DNA of 35,281 bases from Sulfurospirillaceae bacterium (GTDB lineage Bacteria; Campylobacterota; Campylobacteria; Campylobacterales; Sulfurospirillaceae). Numbering within the stretch: position 1 is the stretch's first letter; each line of letters begins with the position of its first letter. Positions 1 through 8,159 of the stretch are shown here, one piece after another. Below the pieces are notes generated by a model. That model saw only the letters and a list, made by a program, of their open reading frames with translations, did no database searches and was not told the DNA's origin. The stretch is from assembly GCA_028693565.1 (NCBI GenBank), contig JAQUVE010000012.1, forward strand, positions 1-35,281. Direction: 5' to 3'. A program made the translations under genes and the position numbers.

Positions 1-1056
1 ATCTTCATCTTTTAAATCATAGCCCAAGCTTTTCAATTTATCTTTAAAAGCATGACGACCTGAATGTTTTCCTAAAACTATTGAGTTTTTATCAAGTCCT
101 ATATCTTTAGCATTCATAATTTCATAGGTCTGCGTATGCTTTAAAACACCATCTTGATGTATGCCACTCTCATGGGAAAACGCATTTTTACCTACGATGG
201 CTTTGTTAGGTTGAGGCTCAAGTCCAGTGATAGAAGATACTAATTTACTTGTTGGATAAATCTCTTTAATATTAATATTTGTATCAAACTGCGAGAAATG
301 GTCTTTTCGCGTCTTTAAGATCATCACAATCTCTTCAAGTGCTGCGTTCCCTGCGCGCTCGCCTAAACCATTAATCGTACATTCAACCTGACGTGCTCCA
401 TTTTCAATACACGCCAAAGAGTTTGCAACGGCTAATCCCAAATCGTTGAGGTTATGTACAGAAATAATGGCTCTATTGCCTACAAACTCATGTAGAGACT
501 TAATGATATCACCCATTTCATTTGGTAAACGGTATCCTACAGTATCGGGGATATTAAGCGTAGTAGCACCTGCTTGAATAACAGCGTCAAGGACTTCTTT
601 CATAAAACTCACATCGCTACGACCCGCATCTTCACAACTAAACTCAATATCATCACAAAAAGTTTTGGCATACTGAACCGCTTCAACCGCTTTTTTAATC
701 ACTTGATCGGGTGTCATTTTAAGTTTATATTGCATATGAATTTGACTGGTAGCAATAAAGGTATGAATACGTCGCATTTTTGCTTTCGCAACAGCCTCAC
801 CCGCCGCTTTTATATCTTTTTCTAAAGACCGTGCTAAAGAGCATACCGTACTTTTTGTAATCATTTCACTAATGCGTGCTATCGCATCAAAATCACCTGG
901 ACTTGCTGCAGCAAATCCTGCCTCGATGACATCTACTCCCAATTTTTGTAATTGTAAAGCAATTTGGATTTTTTCTTCAGTATTCATTGAAGCACCTGGG
1001 CTTTGCTCACCATCACGTAATGTTGTATCAAAAATTTTAATAATATTATCATTCAT
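1..1056 (-). CDS. leuA: 2-isopropylmalate synthase (C-terminus runs off the window start)
   Basis: Reverse-strand ORF from ATG at 1056: [59 protein letters not shown]..., the classic LeuA N-terminus ([22 protein letters not shown]). Confidence 0.96.
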   Translation of the reverse strand, partial: MNDNIIKIFDTTLRDGEQSPGASMNTEEKIQIALQLQKLGVDVIEAGFAAASPGDFDAIARISEMITKSTVCSLARSLEKDIKAAGEAVAKAKMRRIHTFIATSQIHMQYKLKMTPDQVIKKAVEAVQYAKTFCDDIEFSCEDAGRSDVSFMKEVLDAVIQAGATTLNIPDTVGYRLPNEMGDIIKSLHEFVGNRAIISVHNLNDLGLAVANSLACIENGARQVECTINGLGERAGNAALEEIVMILKTRKDHFSQFDTNINIKEIYPTSKLVSSITGLEPQPNKAIVGKNAFSHESGIHQDGVLKHTQTYEIMNAKDIGLDKNSIVLGKHSGRHAFKDKLKSLGYDLKDED

Positions 1057-1107
1057 AGGACTATCCTTGTATTTGTTTTGTTATTGTGTTAAAAATGTAA
1101 AAGTTGA

Positions 1108-1203
1108 TTAGAAGAGGAGTTGGAGTTGCAGGAGAGCGTTTTTTATCTCAATTTTGGGCAAAATTTTGATAGATTTGATAATACCAATGTCTACGCTGTT
1201 CAT
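1108..1203 (-). CDS. Putative leucine-rich leader peptide upstream of leuA (31 aa: MNSVDIGIIKSIKILPKIEIKNALLQLQLLF)
   Basis: ATG at 1203 preceded by AAAGGAG-AAGCG; ends CTC CTG CAA CTC CAA CTC CTC TTC TAA (5 Leu in the last 8 codons); stop lies 51 nt before the leuA ATG. Missing from the supplied ORF track, probably because of its length. Confidence 0.7.
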   Translation of the reverse strand: MNSVDIGIIKSIKILPKIEIKNALLQLQLLF

Positions 1204-1228
1204 CGCTTCTCCTTTCGAAAATAGTCTT

Positions 1229-1250
1229 CTTGTATACACTTGTATGCAAG
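1229..1250 (-). promoter_or_regulatory. 22-nt symmetric element between the candidate -10 and the leader ORF
   Basis: Reverse strand CTTGCATAC-AAGT-GTATACAAG: 8/9 inverted repeat, also readable as direct repeat ATACAAG-TGT-ATACAAG with 10-nt period. Confidence 0.4.
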
Positions 1251-1257
1251 AGCTAAT

Positions 1258-1263
1258 ATTATA
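1258..1263 (-). promoter_or_regulatory. Candidate sigma70 -10 box (TATAAT) for the leader-leuA transcript, overlapping the pssA stop codon
   Basis: Reverse strand reads TTAGTATAATATT. A weak -35-like TTGCAA lies 18 nt upstream. Confidence 0.45.
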
Positions 1264-1999
1264 CTAAATTTTTATGTGTTTTTGCAATTACAAAATTATA
1301 AATACCTCTTCCTAAGCCATAGAAGAGATATGCTGTCACTAAAAAGGTACCTGCCTCAATTGGAAAAAGATAGATGATTGAAAATGAGAGTACAAGATAA
1401 ACCAAAATTTTAATCAAATTGGCTTTTTTAAAATCAATCTTTTTAAAACTAGGATAGCGAATATTGCTAACCATCAAAAATGACAAGATACCAATTCCCC
1501 CTAAAGCTGTCCATTCAAGTCCATGCATAAAAGTATGCTCTTGATAAAATAAAATCCACATTGCAACAACTACGGCGGCAGTAGGGATGGGAACACCAAT
1601 AAATACAGAAGGTTCACTAACACCTATCATCACATTAAAACGTGCTAATCGAATCGCTCCAAAAACAACATACATAGCACATAAAAGAGACCCTAATTTG
1701 CCATATGAATGTCCTATGTTAAAATAAAAAAGCATTGCAGGTGCAACGCCAAATGCAACGATATCAGCTAAGGAGTCAAACTCTGCTCCAAATTTACTAG
1801 TGGTATTTGTCATTCGAGCAACTCTGCCATCTAGCCCATCAAAAATCAATGAAAGTAAAATCAATCCTGCTGCTTTTTCAAATGCACCTGAAGCAGAAGC
1901 CAACATACTAATTACCCCTAAAAAAGCACTTGCAGCAGTAAAAAGATTAGGGAAAATATAAATTAATTGGAGTTTATTACTATTATTATTTGTCATCAT
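1259..1999 (-). CDS. pssA: CDP-diacylglycerol--serine O-phosphatidyltransferase
   Basis: CDP-alcohol phosphatidyltransferase motif DGLDGRVARMTNTTSKFGAEFDSLAD. Start set at MMTNNNSNKLQ (1999, or 1996) rather than the ORF-track start at 2053, giving only a short overlap with the upstream gene. Confidence 0.93.
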   Translation of the reverse strand: MMTNNNSNKLQLIYIFPNLFTAASAFLGVISMLASASGAFEKAAGLILLSLIFDGLDGRVARMTNTTSKFGAEFDSLADIVAFGVAPAMLFYFNIGHSYGKLGSLLCAMYVVFGAIRLARFNVMIGVSEPSVFIGVPIPTAAVVVAMWILFYQEHTFMHGLEWTALGGIGILSFLMVSNIRYPSFKKIDFKKANLIKILVYLVLSFSIIYLFPIEAGTFLVTAYLFYGLGRGIYNFVIAKTHKNLV

Positions 2000-2639
2000 G
2001 ACCCTTATAATCAAAATAGCCAAGTACTGTTGTACCTGCTTTGACATCATCATTTAAAGTGATTTTTAATCTTGCATCTAAAGGCAATAATAACGTAACA
2101 TCACCTTCATTTAAAAATGCAAAACGCTGTCCTATTTTAAGAGGCCCTATGCTTTTAAGAAGTTCCATTTTTTGACTCCACATACCACAGCGCAAAACAA
2201 GCTTAACATCACCAAATCGCCCTTTACATGTAAGGGTATTCTTTTCACTTAGCTTAAAAGATAAGGCGGAAGAACGTGGCAAAGATAGACCATTGCGCTT
2301 ATGTGTTTCAAGAATACTTAATGCCATAGGAGCTCGCAAAATGCCTACATTAAAAATTGATTTTTGAATGACAACACTCAGCTTTTGTGAGCCATCTTTG
2401 AGTGCTACTTTTTGAATTTCAATAACCCTTCCATCACATGGTGCTATAAAACTAAATTCATCTTCATCTTCGCAGACACGTTCAGGATTTCTGTACACAA
2501 AAAGTGTCACTAAAAATATAGCAAAAAAGAACCACGGCACAAACGATAACGTATAGGAAAGGATAAAGAACATTAGTGCAACAAGACTTTGGTTCCATCC
2601 CTCTTTAGCGATAATTTGCGTCGTCGTATGAGTTAACAT
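1986..2639 (-). CDS. Phosphatidylserine decarboxylase-related protein, probably not self-processing
   Basis: Short-type Psd architecture (KEGW...YRNPERV...APCDGRVIEIQ...GQRFAF...AGTTVLGYF), but the GS cleavage site and conserved His region are not conserved (see findings). Confidence 0.75.
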   Translation of the reverse strand: MLTHTTTQIIAKEGWNQSLVALMFFILSYTLSFVPWFFFAIFLVTLFVYRNPERVCEDEDEFSFIAPCDGRVIEIQKVALKDGSQKLSVVIQKSIFNVGILRAPMALSILETHKRNGLSLPRSSALSFKLSEKNTLTCKGRFGDVKLVLRCGMWSQKMELLKSIGPLKIGQRFAFLNEGDVTLLLPLDARLKITLNDDVKAGTTVLGYFDYKGHDDK

Positions 2640-4600
2640 TAAGCATTGCCCTCTTCTTTGGGAGGAGTCACTTCTTGATGACTCTCTTTTTTCTTAACTG
2701 TACGCTCTGTTGTAATACCTTTTTCATTCTCATAAGCACTAATTAGCTCACGTAAGTGTTCACCATCAATTGTTTCATGTTCATTGAGTGACGCAACTAT
2801 ACTTTCAATACAATCTCTGTATTCTTCTAATCTAATCTTTACGATTTCATAACGCTCTTGCAACATATTTTTGATATGGTCATCCAATTTTTCAGCCATT
2901 TTATCGCTATAATCTTTACTTGTTCCACCATTTAAAAACATATTACGCTGTTTTTCTAAAACCATCAATCCAGCAATTTCACTCATACCATAAATACCAG
3001 CCATCGATTTGATGATATCTGTTGCACGCTCTAAATCATTGCCAGCACCTGTTGAAATTTCACCAATAAAAACTTCCTCAGCCGCACGTCCTCCCAAAAG
3101 AACGTCAACTTCAGCGATAAGCTCATGCTTTTGCATTAAAAATTTATTCTCTTCAGGGGTGTTAAGTGTATATCCTAATGCTGCAAGTCCACGTGGAATA
3201 ATGGAAACTTTAGAGACACTTTTAGCACCTTGTGTTGTTTCTGCGATCAAAGCATGGCCACTCTCATGGTAAGCAACGATGCGTTTTTCTTCAGGGTTGA
3301 TGCGTCGGCTTTTTTTCTCTAAACCTGCGATGGCACGCTCAACGGCTTCAACCATATCTTCTTGCTCTACATAAGCCTTATTTTTACGCCCACCTAAAAG
3401 TGCCGCTTCGTTAATAATATTTGCCAAATCAGCTCCTGCCAATCCTGCTGTTAAACGTGCAATTTCTCCTAAATTGATGTCTTTACCCATTTTGATATCA
3501 GCGCTGTGCACCTTTAAAATATCTTTTCTACCTTGAAAGTCTGGTTTATCCACTAAAACTTGTCTGTCAAAACGACCAGGTCTCAACAATGCAGCATCTA
3601 ATACTTCAGGTCTATTCGTAGCAGCAAGCACAATAACGGGGGATTTGTCCGAACTAAAACCATCCATTTCCGCAAGGAGTTGATTGAGCGTTTGTTCTCT
3701 CTCATCATTGCCACCCATCATGCCGTTCGCTGCTCTACTTTTACCAATAGCGTCAATTTCGTCAATGAATACAATTGCGGGCGCCTCTTTTTTGGCATTT
3801 TCAAATAAATCACGTACTCGACTTGCACCCACGCCTACGAACATTTCAATAAAGCTTGATCCCGAAACAGAAAAAAATGGCACACTGGCTTCACCTGCAA
3901 CGGCTTTAGCAAGTAAGGTTTTACCCGTACCTGGAGGACCTACAAGTAAAACACCTTTAGGAATTTTTGCTCCTAAACTCATATAACGATCAGGATGTTT
4001 GAGAAAATCTACAATCTCTTTTACTTCTTCTTTGGCCTCTTCAACACCAGCAACATCATCAAATTTTACATTTGGCTTTTCAGAATTAACAAGCTTTTTA
4101 CTACTGCCCATTCCCAAAATACCGCCACCCATATTTTTCTGCATTTTATTCGCTAAAAACATCCAAATACCAAAGAAGACAAATACAGGTAATACCCAAG
4201 AGAACAAGATCTCTGTGAGTATATTGGTTTCATTGAATCCACCATAATTAATTTTTTTCTCATCCATAAGAGGGATCAATGAACTATCTTCACCTACTTT
4301 TTTAACGTTATAAACTGTTTTTGGAGAGGTTTCATTGGCAAAAGCTTTAATCGTTGTCTGCCCAATCGCGACATAGTTAACTTTATTATTTTTAATCAAC
4401 TCTTTTAACTCATAATAGTTAATATTTTTTACAACATTATTAGAGCCAAAATTACCACTGTCCATCCCATTATCAGAAGTAGACATAAAATTTTTAAAAA
4501 TTAAAATGATAACAATGGAGAAAATTGCAAAAACGAGAATAGGATTTTGATTAAAAAAGTTTTTTTTATCGTTATTGTCTTTATTATTGTTTGGATTCAT
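2639..4600 (-). CDS. ftsH: ATP-dependent zinc metalloprotease FtsH
   Basis: AAA+ Walker [12 protein letters not shown] region ([22 protein letters not shown]), HESGH zinc motif. Confidence 0.98.
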   Translation of the reverse strand: MNPNNNKDNNDKKNFFNQNPILVFAIFSIVIILIFKNFMSTSDNGMDSGNFGSNNVVKNINYYELKELIKNNKVNYVAIGQTTIKAFANETSPKTVYNVKKVGEDSSLIPLMDEKKINYGGFNETNILTEILFSWVLPVFVFFGIWMFLANKMQKNMGGGILGMGSSKKLVNSEKPNVKFDDVAGVEEAKEEVKEIVDFLKHPDRYMSLGAKIPKGVLLVGPPGTGKTLLAKAVAGEASVPFFSVSGSSFIEMFVGVGASRVRDLFENAKKEAPAIVFIDEIDAIGKSRAANGMMGGNDEREQTLNQLLAEMDGFSSDKSPVIVLAATNRPEVLDAALLRPGRFDRQVLVDKPDFQGRKDILKVHSADIKMGKDINLGEIARLTAGLAGADLANIINEAALLGGRKNKAYVEQEDMVEAVERAIAGLEKKSRRINPEEKRIVAYHESGHALIAETTQGAKSVSKVSIIPRGLAALGYTLNTPEENKFLMQKHELIAEVDVLLGGRAAEEVFIGEISTGAGNDLERATDIIKSMAGIYGMSEIAGLMVLEKQRNMFLNGGTSKDYSDKMAEKLDDHIKNMLQERYEIVKIRLEEYRDCIESIVASLNEHETIDGEHLRELISAYENEKGITTERTVKKKESHQEVTPPKEEGNA

Positions 4601-5428
4601 TTATTTCCTTTTAAACACAAGTGTATACCACTCTTCTTTTTTATATTTTTCAAGCAATTCTAAACGTGAAAATTTTGCTTCAACCTTATCAACATATTTA
4701 TCTAAAATACCTGAGAGGATTAAAATACCATCTATTTTCGTGGCACTGATTAAATCAGTTGAAAGCATAATGAGTACATCTGCAATAATATTGGCAATGA
4801 CCACATCATACTCTTGATTTCTCTTTTGAACAGACCCTGTCCAAAGGCGATGATATGTTTCGTGATTAAGTGCAAAATTCTCTTGCGCGCTACTCGTTGC
4901 TTGTTCATCTGTATCGCATAAATCAACCACAGCCCCTAATTTGCGAGCTGCAATTGAAAGTATACCACTACCACATCCCACATCTAAAACACTCAGTTTT
5001 GGAACAACATACTTCTGCAAGAGCATCAAACACCCATAGGTGGTTTCATGATGCCCTGAACCAAAAGCAAGTGCTGGATCAATCAAAATATTTTTTTTGC
5101 CAATTTCATCTTCAATCCAACTTGGATGCACATAAAACTCGCCTACATGTAAAGGTTGTACAGAATTTCGATACTTTGCAATCCAATCTTCATTTTCTTG
5201 AACCAAAAGTTTTGTTTCTACTGAAATTGTTTTGGATTGTAACTGTGAAAGTTTTTGCGCCAATGCTTCAACTCCAAAAAGAACCATTTCTAAGTTCTCT
5301 TCACTGCGCAAAATAATCGTTCCGTCTCTCTCTTCTATCGCATCATCACTTAAACTTAAAATAAAGTCGACAAAAATAGAGTAGGCATCACTGGGGGTTA
5401 TCTGCAATTCGTTATAGGTTTTTTCCAT
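4601..5428 (-). CDS. prmA: Ribosomal protein L11 methyltransferase
   Basis: DPALAFGSGHHETTYGCL and LDVGCGSGILSIAARKLGA motifs, plus ftsH-prmA-cheY adjacency. Confidence 0.95.
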   Translation of the reverse strand: MEKTYNELQITPSDAYSIFVDFILSLSDDAIEERDGTIILRSEENLEMVLFGVEALAQKLSQLQSKTISVETKLLVQENEDWIAKYRNSVQPLHVGEFYVHPSWIEDEIGKKNILIDPALAFGSGHHETTYGCLMLLQKYVVPKLSVLDVGCGSGILSIAARKLGAVVDLCDTDEQATSSAQENFALNHETYHRLWTGSVQKRNQEYDVVIANIIADVLIMLSTDLISATKIDGILILSGILDKYVDKVEAKFSRLELLEKYKKEEWYTLVFKRK

Positions 5429-5433
5429 TCAAA

Positions 5434-5805
5434 TTAACCTAAAACATCCTCTAGTTTTTCTTTTAAGACCTGTGGTGTAAAAGGTTTAACGATGTAGTTA
5501 TTGACACCTGCTTTAAGGGCAGTAATTACTTCTGTTTTTCCACCTTCTGTAGTCACCATTATAATGGGAACATTATCATATTTACGCTCTGCGCGCACTT
5601 TTTTAACAAGCTCTAAACCGTTCATTTCTGGCATATTCCAGTCTGTTATAAGCACATTAATATCACCTGCTTTTTCCATCACTTGCCAGCCTTCTAAGCC
5701 ATGTTCAGCTTCTAAAACATCGTTAAATCCAAGTCTTGCTAATGTATTTTTTATGATACGGCGCATTGTTGAGCTGTCATCTACTACAAGCAGTTTCAAT
5801 GTCAC
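5434..5805 (-). CDS. cheY: Chemotaxis response regulator CheY
   Basis: Single receiver domain: VVDDSSTMRRIIKNTL, ITDWNMPEMNGLELVKKVR, VTTEGGKTEVITALKAGVNNYIVKPF. Confidence 0.96.
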   Translation of the reverse strand: MTLKLLVVDDSSTMRRIIKNTLARLGFNDVLEAEHGLEGWQVMEKAGDINVLITDWNMPEMNGLELVKKVRAERKYDNVPIIMVTTEGGKTEVITALKAGVNNYIVKPFTPQVLKEKLEDVLG

Positions 5806-5866
5806 TCCTTTAATTTAAAAGTATTGCTAATAGATATATTCTAGCTAATTTTACTTTGAACTTACT

Positions 5867-6601
5867 TTAATATTTTAAAGCACTCTTCGCTGTAGAAGCG
5901 AGCTTAAAGGCTTCAAGCAAGTCGATTCTCTCTTCATAAAATGCCTTTTCAACGATAACTCCAGCTATTTTTTGCTTTAAACTTAATGCTTTGATATCTT
6001 CAATATCTTTAAGACCCCCACTGGCAATTGTTGCAATTCCTGAAGCCTCAGCAATAGAGAGTGTAAAGTCAATGTTGACACCACTAAGCATTCCATCCCT
6101 GCCCACATCCGTACAGATAATTGCTTCCACACCAACATTAGCAAACTCTTGTGCTAAGTCAGTTGCTTTCATCGTTGATTTTTCAGCCCATCCTTCTACC
6201 GCTACAAATCCATCAATGGCATCTATACCGACAACAACTCGATATTTTTTACACATCTGTTTGACAAAAGTAGGGTTTTTAAGAGCAATTGAACCTAAGA
6301 TGACACGGTCGATCCCTAATTCACTATACTTTTGAATTGTTTTCTCATCGCGGATACCTCCGCCTAATTCCAATTTTAAATTGCAATGCTTACGAATCTT
6401 AGCAATCTGTTCAAGGTTTTTAGGCTCTCCCGCAAAAGCACCATTCAAATCGACTAAATGTAACCACTCTGAGCCCATTTCCTCAAACATTTTAGCTACT
6501 TGCCAAGGTTCATCAGAGTATACTTTAGCACTCTGCATCAGCCCTTTTGTTAATCGTACTGCCTTTCCATCTTTTAAATCAATCGCTGGTAAAATTTCCA
6601 T
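5867..6601 (-). CDS. hisA: Phosphoribosylformimino-5-aminoimidazole carboxamide ribotide isomerase
   Basis: [48 protein letters not shown]. Confidence 0.96.
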   Translation of the reverse strand: MEILPAIDLKDGKAVRLTKGLMQSAKVYSDEPWQVAKMFEEMGSEWLHLVDLNGAFAGEPKNLEQIAKIRKHCNLKLELGGGIRDEKTIQKYSELGIDRVILGSIALKNPTFVKQMCKKYRVVVGIDAIDGFVAVEGWAEKSTMKATDLAQEFANVGVEAIICTDVGRDGMLSGVNIDFTLSIAEASGIATIASGGLKDIEDIKALSLKQKIAGVIVEKAFYEERIDLLEAFKLASTAKSALKY

Positions 6602-7212
6602 TATAGCTCCACAAAATTCTTTAAAATTTTCAACCCATTTGAATGCGATTTCTCAGGGTGAGGTTGAAACCCAAAGACATTTTCTTTTTGTACGGCACTT
6701 GTAAAAGGGTAACCGTATATACTCTCACCAATACTATATTGTGCTTCACACTGTGCATGAAAACTATGCACAAAATAGAGATAAAAAGCTTCTGGCATAC
6801 CTTTAAACAAAGGTGAATTTTGACGAATAAAAAGCTCATTCCATCCCATATGAGGAATTTTTAGCTTATGATCAAAACGTGAGGCATCAAACTTTACAAT
6901 TTCACCTTCTATTAGTCCCAACCCCTTTGTTTCACCAAACTCTGTACTACTTTCAAATAAGAGTTGCATCCCCAAACAGATGCCTAATAAGGGCTTTCCT
7001 GAGCTTGCAAAAGCTCTTATGGCATCACTCATCCCCTCGTGATGCAAACACTCCATTGCATCTTTAAAAGCTCCAACTCCTGGTAAAATTATCTTGTCAA
7101 ATTGCTGTACTTCATCCGCTTTATTGACGATTTTTATCTTCTCTCCCAATAAGTCAAATGCATTGGCAACACTTCGTAGATTGCCCATATTATAATCAAT
7201 TAACCCTATCAT
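6601..7212 (-). CDS. hisH: Imidazole glycerol phosphate synthase glutaminase subunit
   Basis: [43 protein letters not shown]. Confidence 0.96.
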   Translation of the reverse strand: MIGLIDYNMGNLRSVANAFDLLGEKIKIVNKADEVQQFDKIILPGVGAFKDAMECLHHEGMSDAIRAFASSGKPLLGICLGMQLLFESSTEFGETKGLGLIEGEIVKFDASRFDHKLKIPHMGWNELFIRQNSPLFKGMPEAFYLYFVHSFHAQCEAQYSIGESIYGYPFTSAVQKENVFGFQPHPEKSHSNGLKILKNFVEL

Positions 7213-8120
7213 AAATCTCTCTTTTGTGGTAATGATTTAAGGTAGAATGCCAAGCCAAAAAGTAGCATCGTTACCCCGCCAATAAGATAAACCGCATACA
7301 AGATATGGGCCGCGTCAATAATAGCAAATTTAAAGACCAACATCAGGGCTTCTATTGCTAAAGCAATGATGATCGAGCCCAAAAAGCGCACCATCGTTTT
7401 ATGCATTCCTGAGGTCTCATCTTTTTCATTGCGCCCCAATACTTCCTCTTCAAAAATTGTCTTCACCAAATCAAAAATCGCCAATGAAAGTGTGATCAAA
7501 ATAGTGGATTCAAACATCGCTTTGATATCCAATAAATCAAATTGCAATCCGTGCATAAAGAGGCTTCGCATACCATTAAACAACAATAACATCGCAATTG
7601 CAAGCAAAGATAATGAAAAAATCGTATAAATTATTTGCGAACTTCTACCAAAAGCTGACTGTAATGAAGAAGGGTGCGCAATTTTAAGAATATGCTCCAA
7701 AGAGACATCAATACACGCAATAAATTTCAAGCTGCCTTGATCATCATAAATGGGATACGATGCAGTCACTGTCAAATCATTGGTTAAAGAAGAAGGATAA
7801 GGATCACTCAGTACACATCGTTTTTCACGAACAGCACGATAATAGTACGATTTTGCACTGCGATTTTGCCCCATCCCACCTTTATTATGTGGATCTTCTG
7901 TAATGTTGTCTATGACTTGTTCACCTTTGTGGTTCAGTAGATACAGTGCTTCAAAGTCATCTACTTCATGAACAATCTTATCAAGGCCTATTGTAATAAC
8001 TTCAAGACTTGGTTCGGGTAAGCGATTGGGCATATTTCGTGTAAAAAGATAACACAAATATGCTCTTGCTCTTGGTCTTACTTCAGCAAACTGCTGAATT
8101 TCTCGAATTACCATTCTCAC
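7209..8120 (-). CDS. pglG: Integral membrane protein with extracytoplasmic sensor-like domain, PglG-like
   Basis: N-terminal PDC/Cache-like region (ASYPIYDDQGSLKFIACIDVSLEHI) followed by several TM segments; sits directly downstream of pglB and near cheY, as recalled for C. jejuni PglG (Cj1119c). Confidence 0.7.
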   Translation of the reverse strand: MRMVIREIQQFAEVRPRARAYLCYLFTRNMPNRLPEPSLEVITIGLDKIVHEVDDFEALYLLNHKGEQVIDNITEDPHNKGGMGQNRSAKSYYYRAVREKRCVLSDPYPSSLTNDLTVTASYPIYDDQGSLKFIACIDVSLEHILKIAHPSSLQSAFGRSSQIIYTIFSLSLLAIAMLLLFNGMRSLFMHGLQFDLLDIKAMFESTILITLSLAIFDLVKTIFEEEVLGRNEKDETSGMHKTMVRFLGSIIIALAIEALMLVFKFAIIDAAHILYAVYLIGGVTMLLFGLAFYLKSLPQKRDL

Positions 8121-8159
8121 CCTTTAATAAACTATTTGTAGTATTTTAGCCTAGCATTC

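Noticed and set aside
1057-1107. Rho-independent terminator between the leader peptide and leuA
   Set aside because: No GC-rich stem followed by a U-run found; only a weak 4-bp stem around the leuA SD. Classical transcription attenuation is therefore not supported by sequence alone.
574-1111. Plus-strand ORFs 574..825 and 872..1111
   Set aside because: Antisense to leuA; no recognisable family or SD.
3009-4247. Plus-strand ORFs antisense to ftsH (3009..3272, 3684..3986, 3999..4247)
   Set aside because: Shadow ORFs opposite a highly conserved gene; composition mirrors the FtsH codons.
4553-4570. A8/T8 homopolymer near the ftsH start as a phase-variation site
   Set aside because: Encodes a Lys/Asn-rich N-terminus in an essential-type gene with an intact frame; A-runs are common in this AT-rich genome.
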